Positions 46,765-54,891 of a stretch of DNA of 64,000 nt are shown here, in pieces (within the stretch, counting starts at the first letter, position 1; every line of letters begins with the position of its first letter). The translations under genes and the position numbers were made by a program. Where the stretch lies: the NCBI GenBank assembly GCA_002842095.1, contig PHCB01000013.1, forward strand, positions 1 to 64,000, given 5' to 3'. A model generated the notes under the pieces. It ran no database searches, had not been told where the DNA came from, and was given only the letters and a program-made list of their open reading frames with translations. The stretch comes from a candidate division BRC1 bacterium HGW-BRC1-1 (GTDB taxonomy: Bacteria > Sumerlaeota > Sumerlaeia > Sumerlaeales > Sumerlaeaceae).

Positions 46765-47994
46765 ATGGCCAGTTTGCGATTTCTTCAATTTTCCGACCTC
46801 CATCTGGACAGTGCATTTTCCGGGGCCCGACTCAATCTGCCGCCTGCAAAGCGCGATCAATTGCGACGTGATGCCCAGACTGCTCTGACAAAAGCCATGG
46901 CTGTGGCCGTGGAGCGCGAGGTGGACGTAATCCTCTGCCCGGGCGATTTGTGGGACGATGAATCGGTTTCTCTGGAAGCGGCGTCGCATCTTTATGATGA
47001 ATTCGCCCGCGTGGCACCGGTGCCGGTTCTCATCACGCCCGGCAACCACGACCCCGGCCATTCGCTGAGTTACCACGACCGGGACTATTACCAGTCGCGG
47101 GTTGGCCGCCCCCACCCGCCCAATGTTCACGTTTTTCCCGCGGGTGGTTTGCAGCACTTTCAACATCCCTCGCTGGAGGATGTCGATTTTTTCGGGCTGG
47201 CCTTCAGTGGCAATGTTCCCCGCACGCAGCGGGCGCTTGCCGATATTCGCTCCAACCCCACCACGCCCGATCACCTGTGCGTGTTTCTGATGCATGGGTC
47301 GCGCGACGATGTTGTCCCCCCTGCGGGCGACGGTGCGCGTCCGATCACGGCTCCCTTCTCGGCCGCAGAACTTCTCGCCACGAATTTCGACTATACCGCA
47401 GTGGGGCACTACCACAGATATTCAGTCATTACAGACCCTGAGACCGGCCTTGTACGCTCCGCCTATGCTGGGTGCACGGCAGCCCGGGGGCTGGATGAGA
47501 CAGGCCTCCATGGGGTGTTGATCGGTGAGATTGACCATGGTGGGGTGATCGCTTCCTCTCTGGAACTCATCGAGGTGGAACCGCGGCGTTTTTTACGGGT
47601 GTCGGTGGAAATTTCAGCCGAAGTGACCAACGCTGCCGCGCTCCAGATGCGTGTGGAATCTGCTCTGAACCAGGCAGGCTGCCGCGCAGAGGACGTCGCA
47701 TTTGTGAAACTTATGGGCTACCTTCATCCCGACCTGACTCAGATACCCATGCCCTCGCCGGAATGGATGGAACGAATCGCGTTCCATGTTGCCTTCGACG
47801 ACTCGGCTCTTGAACCCGAGCACGACCCCGATGCGCTTTCTCCCGACCGTCTCGACGGTGCTTTTGCGCTGAAGATGAAAGAGTTGATGGCCCAGGAAAC
47901 CGATCCCGTGAAATGCGCACGTTTGCGAAAGGCTCTCTTTATTGGTCTGGATGCCCTGAATAACCGCCCCATAAGGCCGCGCGATGCACATTAA
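46765..47994 (+). CDS. Mre11/SbcD-type DNA repair exonuclease (YhaO-like)
   Basis: 409 residues from the ATG at 46765 (MASLRFLQFSDLHLDSAFSG). The calcineurin-like phosphoesterase motifs are complete: FSDLHLDS, CPGDLWDDE, ITPGNHDPG, LMHGSRDD and GHYHRYS, which bind two manganese ions. The C-terminal half is the capping domain. Such enzymes trim DNA ends with a Rad50-like ATPase, here the next gene. The stop overlaps the start of the next gene by 11 bases, so the two proteins are made together. It is nearer to the YhaO group than to SbcD, judging from partner form. Confidence 0.92.
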   Translation: MASLRFLQFSDLHLDSAFSGARLNLPPAKRDQLRRDAQTALTKAMAVAVEREVDVILCPGDLWDDESVSLEAASHLYDEFARVAPVPVLITPGNHDPGHSLSYHDRDYYQSRVGRPHPPNVHVFPAGGLQHFQHPSLEDVDFFGLAFSGNVPRTQRALADIRSNPTTPDHLCVFLMHGSRDDVVPPAGDGARPITAPFSAAELLATNFDYTAVGHYHRYSVITDPETGLVRSAYAGCTAARGLDETGLHGVLIGEIDHGGVIASSLELIEVEPRRFLRVSVEISAEVTNAAALQMRVESALNQAGCRAEDVAFVKLMGYLHPDLTQIPMPSPEWMERIAFHVAFDDSALEPEHDPDALSPDRLDGAFALKMKELMAQETDPVKCARLRKALFIGLDALNNRPIRPRDAH

Positions 47995-50863
47995 CCAAAT
48001 CCACGTGCGGGGCTTCGGGCCTCTGATAAACCGCAAAATTGATTTTGCCGAGAACCGCGTAACGGTAATCTGCGAGCCGAACGAAGCGGGGAAAAGTTCA
48101 CTGGTGGATGCCATGGTGCATTCGTTCTTTTCGTTTGGTGGAGACCGCCGGAAACGGGGATTTCTGCGTTCGGTGGACAAGTACCTGCCCTGGCCATCTC
48201 CAGACGGCGATGGTTCCTACGGGGTGGAAATGACGGTCGTGATGGACGACGGCCGGCGCTTGCGCCTGACGAACGATTTCACCCGGTCTCAACCGCTGGA
48301 AATTCTGGATATGGACCGGGGCCAGACGGTGGAGCAAAACGGCCAGGCCTTTGGTGAAAGATTTTTCCGGATGTCGCTGGATTGTTTCACCAGCACGTAC
48401 GTGCTGCGCCAGAAGGAGGGAGAAGGGAACGCATCGGACCTGCCCGCTCTGGTGGAAAGGGCGGCCGCAAGCACCGGTAGCAAGGATAACATGATAACCG
48501 CTCAAAAAGCTCTGAGCGATCTGGCCAATGTCAGCCTGTCCTATCCTTCGCTGGCACAAGGCTTGATCAAGCCCGACACGCTTCTGGACCGACTGGAGGG
48601 TGCCCTGAGGGGGGCGGAAGAGGACCTGACTGACGCCGCAGCACGATGGGAACGGCATGCGGAGGAAATGAAGGCTTCCGCTGCCATGGACGAAGAACTT
48701 GCAAAGTTAACCCACACCCGCAACGAACTCGAACGCCGCCTCACCAAAGCCGAGTTGCACGAGGTTCGTGAGCATCTGAAAAGTCTGAAGGAGAGCGACG
48801 AGCGCGGACGCCGCCACGCGGAGTTGACGGCAGACCTGGAGCCCTTCGCCCGCTTTTCAACGGTTGATCGCGCGCTTGCGCGCTCGCTCGCGGATGAAGC
48901 CCGGGCGGCGCAATTGCGCCTCGATCGCGCCCGCCAGAGCCCTGCTTCCCGCGAGGAAGAACGCCTTGAAAATCTCGAGGAAGAACTGGCGGCATTCCCT
49001 CCCTCGATGGCCGCAGTGACCCAGACGGATGCGGATAATTTGCGCTGGATGGCCCGGGAACTCCCCGAAAGTAATACCGGGCTAAAATCGCTCGATGCTC
49101 AAATTGAAACGGCCCGTCGCGAAGCCCGCGAAGCGGGGGTGCCCGTGGAAAATTTCGAGGCAATGCGGGAGAAGCTGTCCGGCATCCCAACTGACGATTT
49201 GCGGATGTTGATGGATCAGGAATCCCGCCGTCGTGGCGCGGAGACAGAAACCGCCACGGCCGCCGCGACCCTTGCGGAGGCAGAGAACCAAACGGCAGCG
49301 ACCCAAACCGCTCGTGCCGCACGGCGCTGGAAAGCAAGCGCCGCGCTGATCACTTTCCTGACCATCGGGATTCTGGCATTTGTGATAGCCCTGATTGGCT
49401 TTCCGAAGTCCGCTCTGGCGGCGGCGCTGGGATGTTTGATTGCCGGTGCATTTGGCATGTGGCAAATGCATCTGGCACAGGTGGAGTCGGCCCGGGATCT
49501 GGAACCGGCCCTTGCACGGGAAATTACTGCAAAGGGCGAGCTGGGGCGCATCAAAGAACGTCGCGATGCCGACGAGAGCACGCTGCTCCGGACCATGGCG
49601 CGGCTTCAACTCGATGAAGAAACGCTGCAAATCATCCGTCAGATGTCGCAATGGTCCATCCAACTAACGCCCTATCACGCATTGATGAAATTACGGGATG
49701 CACGCACCAACTCACGGGAGAATCTTCTGAGTGACGCTTCGATAATCCTCGGCAACGTCATGCCCGATGTTCGGCGCGATGAGGTGGACGAAGCCCTTCT
49801 GGAGCGGGCCGTGTTGAAGGTGGGCGATTACCTGCAGAAGTGTCGGTTGAAGGAGCAGATGGGTGCGACCACCGGAGAGCGACGCCGGGAAATGGAAGCC
49901 GCAGCGACACAACTGGCGGAGGCGGACGGCCGCCTCACGGCGATTCTGGACGAACTGCTGGTGCCGCCGGGCACGCGCGAGGAACGCACCGCCGTGCTGG
50001 AGGATGGTTGCGAAAAGGCGCGTCGATTCAACGAATTGGGGGCGGCCCCCTACGCACCCAGCGAACAGGAAATATCGACGGCGGAAAACAGACTCGCTCA
50101 GCTGGAAACCCGCGCCGCCAAGGATGCCCTCACAGCAACCGCGTCGGATGCGGTGGCAGCGCAAGGGCACGACAACCTGAGCGCACCCGCTGTGTTGCGC
50201 GATGAGTTGAACCATCTGGCCCACCGGCGCGAGCAAGTGCGCGAGGATCGCGCCCGACTCTTCAGCGAATGCAGTCGGGCCGCAGACGAGTGGCGGCAGA
50301 CGCAACCGCTCCTGCAGGAAAAAGTTGATCGTTTAAAAATGGAAACGACCCGCCAGCGGGAATTCCTCGAAGCGCTCACCACAACCCGGGAAATTATGGC
50401 GAGCCTCGCCGATGAGATCCATGCCAACTGGGCGGGCGGTTTGAACCAGCGGGTGAATGAGCTTCTGGCCCTGATCAACGACGATTACTTCGAGATGGAA
50501 CTGAACGAAAAGCTGGAGATAAGCGTCAAAGCCAGAAGCACGGGCCGGCGCATGAAGGGTGCCGAGCTTCAACACCTCAGTCGCGGGGCTTACGATCAAC
50601 TGAAGCTGGTGATGCGCACCGCCATCGCGGAATTCGTTGCGGAGGGAAGCGAGCCTCTGCCGTTGATTTTGGATGAACCATTCGCCCATTGGGATGATGA
50701 ACGCTTCGTGAACGCAATGCAGATGCTGAATCAACTGGCCGAGCGCCATCAGATCATTGTGCTCACGTGCCATGCATGGCGCTTTGATAGATTAGCGCAG
50801 GAGCACCCCGCCCTCGCGGCAACCCTGAACCGCTGCAGCCTGAACCCAACCGCGCAAAATTGA
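47984..50863 (+). CDS. Rad50/SbcC-like ATPase with membrane hairpin (YhaN-like)
   Basis: 959 residues. The N-terminus holds an ABC-type ATPase (Walker A EPNEAGKSSLVDAMVHSF, about residues 30-50). A long coiled-coil arm (about 230-440) leads to two hydrophobic helices at about residues 450-492 (ALITFLTIGILAFVIALIG and ALAAALGCLIAGAFGM). The coiled coil resumes and ends with the signature LSRGAYDQLKLVM and Walker B PLILDEPFAHWDDE (about 895). This split layout with a membrane hairpin in place of a zinc hook is that of YhaN. It pairs with the Mre11-like gene immediately upstream. Confidence 0.9.
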   Translation: MHINQIHVRGFGPLINRKIDFAENRVTVICEPNEAGKSSLVDAMVHSFFSFGGDRRKRGFLRSVDKYLPWPSPDGDGSYGVEMTVVMDDGRRLRLTNDFTRSQPLEILDMDRGQTVEQNGQAFGERFFRMSLDCFTSTYVLRQKEGEGNASDLPALVERAAASTGSKDNMITAQKALSDLANVSLSYPSLAQGLIKPDTLLDRLEGALRGAEEDLTDAAARWERHAEEMKASAAMDEELAKLTHTRNELERRLTKAELHEVREHLKSLKESDERGRRHAELTADLEPFARFSTVDRALARSLADEARAAQLRLDRARQSPASREEERLENLEEELAAFPPSMAAVTQTDADNLRWMARELPESNTGLKSLDAQIETARREAREAGVPVENFEAMREKLSGIPTDDLRMLMDQESRRRGAETETATAAATLAEAENQTAATQTARAARRWKASAALITFLTIGILAFVIALIGFPKSALAAALGCLIAGAFGMWQMHLAQVESARDLEPALAREITAKGELGRIKERRDADESTLLRTMARLQLDEETLQIIRQMSQWSIQLTPYHALMKLRDARTNSRENLLSDASIILGNVMPDVRRDEVDEALLERAVLKVGDYLQKCRLKEQMGATTGERRREMEAAATQLAEADGRLTAILDELLVPPGTREERTAVLEDGCEKARRFNELGAAPYAPSEQEISTAENRLAQLETRAAKDALTATASDAVAAQGHDNLSAPAVLRDELNHLAHRREQVREDRARLFSECSRAADEWRQTQPLLQEKVDRLKMETTRQREFLEALTTTREIMASLADEIHANWAGGLNQRVNELLALINDDYFEMELNEKLEISVKARSTGRRMKGAELQHLSRGAYDQLKLVMRTAIAEFVAEGSEPLPLILDEPFAHWDDERFVNAMQMLNQLAERHQIIVLTCHAWRFDRLAQEHPALAATLNRCSLNPTAQN

Positions 50864-50926
50864 GTTTCCCGGTCTGCGTGGGGGGCTGAAAGTCTTTCGG
50901 GTCAATTGCCGCCTGTTGTTGCATAA

Positions 50927-50954
50927 TTGAAACAAGCGGTTCAGCTTGTTTGAA
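50927..50954. promoter_or_regulatory. inverted repeat upstream of the signalling cluster
   Basis: Arms TTGAAACAAGC and GCTTGTTTGAA with one mismatch, loop of six bases. It lies 55 bases before the rsbU-like start. It could be an operator or an RNA hairpin ending the upstream unit; a T-run after it is missing, so an operator is more likely. No clear -35/-10 pair is seen. Confidence 0.5.
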
Positions 50955-51009
50955 GTTACTGGAAATCGCATTCGCGATGTGGCAGTGTAAGCTCTGAAGA
51001 TCAACCGTC

Positions 51010-52509
51010 ATGAATCTCGTTTCCTTATTCTATATTCTGGTCATCGCCGGGCTTGTTTACTGGGTGGTAACTCTGCGCCGCGGCCTCACTGCAAGCGAGG
51101 AATCGCTGGAGTTGAACCAGCGTGAGAAGAAAACTATTTTCATGTTCCTCGACCGTTTGGGCGACCGGTTAACGACCGCAAATCTGGCCCTCGACCCCAC
51201 TCTGGAAATTATCACGGAATACATCCTCGAAGTGACCGATGCCGAAAGCGGTGCGGCCTTCGTGGTGGACCCGGCCGACAACCAACTGGTGGCCAAGGCG
51301 GTGTTGGGGATGTTCCCTCCGCTGATCCCAACGACGGGTTACGTGTTGACGAAACAGAAATATCTGAGCGAGCGGGTGAAGCGCGAGCGCATCCCCATGG
51401 GTCAGGGCGTGCTGGGCATGGCGGCCCTCACGAATCAGGCGATCCTCATAGCGGATGCAGCCCACGATGAACGGGTGCCCAAGGAAGCTCTTGATCACAT
51501 GCCGATTCGCACCATCATGGTCGCGCCTTTGCGTTCCGGTGGCAAGGTTGTGGGCGTGGTGGCCGTGGTAAACAAGCGGGGGGCCGGACCCTTCACGGAG
51601 GAGGATTTGCATCTGCTTCTGCCCCTCTCGGACCAGGCCGCCAACACGGTGGCGTTGGTAAATCTGTATGCCGAGCTTGCCGCGAAGCAGCGCATCGAGC
51701 AGGAACTGCGCGTGGCCCACGATTTCCAGCAGATGCTGCTGCCCAAGAAATGTCCTGATATTCCCGGCTTTGAAATCAGCGCGTTCAGTATGCCCGCCCT
51801 CGAAGTCGGCGGCGATTATTACGACTTCTTTTTCGTGGATAATGAACACCGTTATCTTGGCGTGGTCATCGCCGATGTATCGGGCAAGGGCATCCCCGGT
51901 GCTCTCATCATGTCGCTGGTGCGCAGTACCATCCGCGCCGAGGCACGCCATAATCTCAGCCCGCGCGACGTGCTGATGAACGCCAATGGGCGCACTTATC
52001 AGGACACCAAGGAAAACGTTTTTGTAACCATCACGTATGGCATCCTGGATTCCGTTGAACGAAAATTCCGTTTCGTTCGTGCGGGGCACGAGCCGCTGAT
52101 CAAGTTCCGCGCCGACTCCCCCAACGCCCAGCTCATATCGCCCGATGGCATCGCCATGGGCATGGTGGAGAATGACCTTTTTTCGATGACCGAGGAAGCC
52201 GTGGTGGATCTCGATGGGGGGGATCTGGTGTTGCTATACACGGACGGAGTGGTGGAGGCGATGGACCCCGAGGAGGAAGAGTATGGTCAGAAACGATTCT
52301 TTGATTTCCTTTCCATCAACCGTTCCGAGCCTCCAAAGGAAATCATTGAAAAGAGTCTCGAAGACATTAGAGAGTTTACCAGAGGTCATGCACAGCATGA
52401 TGATATTACCATGATTGCCATCAGTGTGCTGGACCGCGACGCCCAACGAGAATTGCCGGGGTTGGAAACATCCATCGGCAGGAGTACAGGACTCGAAGAA
52501 CAGGGATAA
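51010..52509 (+). CDS. GAF-domain PP2C phosphatase (RsbU/RsbP-like)
   Basis: 499 residues. An N-terminal helix (residues about 5-22, FYILVIAGLVYWVVTL) anchors it to the membrane, followed by a GAF domain (about 55-215; IMVAPLRSGGKVVGVVAVVN) and a SpoIIE-type PP2C domain (about 240-485). Metal-site residues are seen in VGGDYYDFF, ADVSGKGIPGALIM, LLYTDGVVEAMD and HDDITMIAI. In partner switching such a phosphatase dephosphorylates the antagonist protein in response to a sensed signal. The next gene encodes that antagonist, and its start overlaps this stop by one base. Confidence 0.92.
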   Translation: MNLVSLFYILVIAGLVYWVVTLRRGLTASEESLELNQREKKTIFMFLDRLGDRLTTANLALDPTLEIITEYILEVTDAESGAAFVVDPADNQLVAKAVLGMFPPLIPTTGYVLTKQKYLSERVKRERIPMGQGVLGMAALTNQAILIADAAHDERVPKEALDHMPIRTIMVAPLRSGGKVVGVVAVVNKRGAGPFTEEDLHLLLPLSDQAANTVALVNLYAELAAKQRIEQELRVAHDFQQMLLPKKCPDIPGFEISAFSMPALEVGGDYYDFFFVDNEHRYLGVVIADVSGKGIPGALIMSLVRSTIRAEARHNLSPRDVLMNANGRTYQDTKENVFVTITYGILDSVERKFRFVRAGHEPLIKFRADSPNAQLISPDGIAMGMVENDLFSMTEEAVVDLDGGDLVLLYTDGVVEAMDPEEEEYGQKRFFDFLSINRSEPPKEIIEKSLEDIREFTRGHAQHDDITMIAISVLDRDAQRELPGLETSIGRSTGLEEQG

Positions 52510-52880
52510 TGAAGGCATTTAACTACGAAAGCCGAGAATCGGCATGGAACCCCGGCTGCATCATATTCCTGCTGCGCGGATACATCGACGCGCACACGGT
52601 GATCGAATTTGAAAAAGCCGTAAACTCCGCCATTGATGAAGGCGTGAAACAGGTTGTTCTCGACATCAGCGGTCTGAGCTACATTTCAAGCGCCGGTATC
52701 GGGGCCATGATGGGCTTGACCCGGAAATTAACTCAAAACGGCGGCGATCTTATCCTGCTGTCGCCAACCCCGAAAGTGATGGCCATTCTGGAGGGTTTGG
52801 GGTTCACGAAGATTTTCAAAATAGCCAATACCGAGGAGGAAGCCCGGGAGAAACTGAGCGACACCTCAACCTCTCCCTGA
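52509..52880 (+). CDS. STAS anti-sigma-factor antagonist (RsbV-like)
   Basis: 123 residues with a STAS fold. The phosphorylation site is in the block VVLDISGLSYISSAGIGAMM, where the second Ser of ISSAGI is the equivalent of the regulatory Ser. The family binds the RsbW-type kinase when unphosphorylated and frees its target, usually a sigma factor. It sits between the phosphatase and the kinase, with one base of overlap upstream and 13 bases downstream. No sigma factor gene is in the window. Confidence 0.93.
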   Translation: MKAFNYESRESAWNPGCIIFLLRGYIDAHTVIEFEKAVNSAIDEGVKQVVLDISGLSYISSAGIGAMMGLTRKLTQNGGDLILLSPTPKVMAILEGLGFTKIFKIANTEEEAREKLSDTSTSP

Positions 52881-52893
52881 GGCTAACCCAATC

Positions 52894-53373
52894 ATGGTCG
52901 ACGAGCCGGCCAATCAGAAGAACGCCTCGCCGCAAATCGAATTGCGGTGTACGGTTGATCGGGCCATGCTCGGTCCATTGCGCGCGTTTGTCTGCAATGT
53001 CGCAAGGGAACTGGAGTTCACCGAGAAACAGGTGAACGAAATCGAAATCTGCGTGGACGAAGTCTGCGCGAACTGCATGGAGCATGCATACTCCAAAACG
53101 TTCGAGCGGGAATTTCCCAACACCTCCCGCGACCTTTTCATGGAAGTCCATTACCGCGGCGATGAAATGACTGTACGCATCATCGACCACGGCATTGGCA
53201 CCGACGCCAAAGGCCTGCCGCGTATCGCGCACATCGAGGATTATCTCGAACGGGGCCGCGAAAACTTCCGCGGACTGGGCCTTTACCTTATCAGGAAGTT
53301 CATGGACCGTGTGGATTTTCATTCCGCCCCGGGCAAGGGAACCACCGTCGAGATGACCAAGTACCGCCGGTGA
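52894..53373 (+). CDS. RsbW-like serine kinase / anti-sigma factor
   Basis: 159 residues, single GHKL ATPase domain. The N box is EIEICVDEVCANCMEHAY, G1 is IIDHGIGTDA, and G2 is RGLGLYLIRKFMDRVDF, all as in RsbW/SpoIIAB. It should phosphorylate the STAS protein and hold an unknown target. It overlaps the next gene by four bases (GTGA), suggesting coupled translation with the histidine kinase, which is unusual. Confidence 0.92.
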   Translation: MVDEPANQKNASPQIELRCTVDRAMLGPLRAFVCNVARELEFTEKQVNEIEICVDEVCANCMEHAYSKTFEREFPNTSRDLFMEVHYRGDEMTVRIIDHGIGTDAKGLPRIAHIEDYLERGRENFRGLGLYLIRKFMDRVDFHSAPGKGTTVEMTKYRR

Positions 53374-54827
53374 GTAACTCCTCCGACCCACAGGAAGTTG
53401 AACGCTACCAGCAGGAGCTGAATCTGCTGGAGCAGGTTCACGTGGCTCTGGGAACAGCATCGAAACTCGATGACTTTTACCTGATCACGGCGAGTCTGCT
53501 CGTTGACCCAAACGCCTTTGGTTATTCCCGCGCCTTCATTCTTCGATGCGACGAAAGGTGCAACACGTTCATTGGTCGCGTGGCGCTGGGCCTCAAAACA
53601 GCCGAGGAAGATAAAGAATTTCGCAACAGCCTGATGGAGGAAACCCTCCACTTGCAGGAGCTGGTAAAGGCCATCGAAACAGACTCCGGTGAAGCCCACG
53701 CCATTCAGCCCCTTTATGACCTGCGGTACCATACGTTGTGGATCGAGATGTTGCAGGCCGACAGCAAATGCGAAGATTTCAACCTGGCCTTTCGCGATGT
53801 ATCGCTCCATCGAGACGGGCTCCCCTCGAACCATCTGCTGGAGATAGCCGCCACGTCCACCCGCGCTAGCCTGATTGAAGGCGACGGAGCACTTGACGGA
53901 CTCGAGGATTTCATCTCCACGCCCTGCGTGGCCGGCCGTCTGATCACCCGACGCGGTTTGCACGGCATCGTGATTGCCGATTGCTCCTTTGAATCTGATG
54001 GCATGGATGAAGAGCGACTGTATCATTTCCAGTGGCTGCTCAACCATGCCTCCGTCACGTTGGAAAATGTGGAATTGGTGGAAGACCTGACCGCCACCAC
54101 CATCCGCCTGCAAGAGATGGATCGGTTGAAAACCAATTTTCTGTCCATCGTCTCTCACGAATTGCGCACGCCCCTCACGTCCATCATCGGCTTTGTGCAT
54201 TTGCTGTTGAACGAAAAGATGGGTGCCCTCACGCGCCCCCAACTCGATCTCTTGAAGCGTGTCTCGCAACACTCCTCCCACCTTCAGAGCATGGTGAACG
54301 ACATCCTCGAGATTGCCGAAGTCGAGGGCGGTGGCATGGTGAACGTGATGCTGGAGCACGTCGACCCGCTGGAAGCATTCCTCAGTGTGCTGCCGAGGGT
54401 GGAGAATCGCCGGGGGTCGCGGAACATCGTCATCGAGCCCGTGCTTCAGGATACGGTGCCGCTGGTCTGGGCCGACCAGAATGCGCTTGAGCGGGTGTAT
54501 TACCATTTGCTCGAAAATGCCGTGAAGTTCATCCCCACCGAAGGGCGTGTGACCCTTGAATTCAACGAGCACGAGGGGATGCTCGACATAGCCATTCAAG
54601 ATACCGGCATCGGTATTTCGGAAGAGAATCTGAAAAAAATCTTCGACCATTTCTATCAGGTCGATTTCCGCCTTGAGCGTGTCTACGGGGGCATGGGCAT
54701 AGGGCTCACGGTGGTAAAACTACTGCTTGATGCCATGAAGGGGCGCATACGGGTTGAGTCCACCGAGGGGCAGGGCTCACGCTTCATACTCTCTTTTCCC
54801 GTTGTCCCCACAGGTCGGCGTGGGTAA
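53370..54827 (+). CDS. GAF-like sensor histidine kinase
   Basis: 485 residues starting at a GTG that overlaps the RsbW-like stop. The N-terminal half (about residues 15-230) looks like a GAF sensor. The phospho-acceptor His is near residue 262 (SIVSHELRTPLTSIIGF). The ATPase has YYHLLENAVKF (N box), IQDTGIGISEENL (G1) and GMGIGLTVVKLLLDAM (G2). No membrane helix is seen, so it is soluble. No response regulator is next to it. It may feed into the partner-switching genes, an inference from coupling. Confidence 0.9.
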   Translation: MSNSSDPQEVERYQQELNLLEQVHVALGTASKLDDFYLITASLLVDPNAFGYSRAFILRCDERCNTFIGRVALGLKTAEEDKEFRNSLMEETLHLQELVKAIETDSGEAHAIQPLYDLRYHTLWIEMLQADSKCEDFNLAFRDVSLHRDGLPSNHLLEIAATSTRASLIEGDGALDGLEDFISTPCVAGRLITRRGLHGIVIADCSFESDGMDEERLYHFQWLLNHASVTLENVELVEDLTATTIRLQEMDRLKTNFLSIVSHELRTPLTSIIGFVHLLLNEKMGALTRPQLDLLKRVSQHSSHLQSMVNDILEIAEVEGGGMVNVMLEHVDPLEAFLSVLPRVENRRGSRNIVIEPVLQDTVPLVWADQNALERVYYHLLENAVKFIPTEGRVTLEFNEHEGMLDIAIQDTGIGISEENLKKIFDHFYQVDFRLERVYGGMGIGLTVVKLLLDAMKGRIRVESTEGQGSRFILSFPVVPTGRRG

Positions 54828-54891
54828 CAGGTACCAATCACAATCACGCGGTGATCCCGTGGAACACCCGGAGTCTCCCCCTACCTGACCC

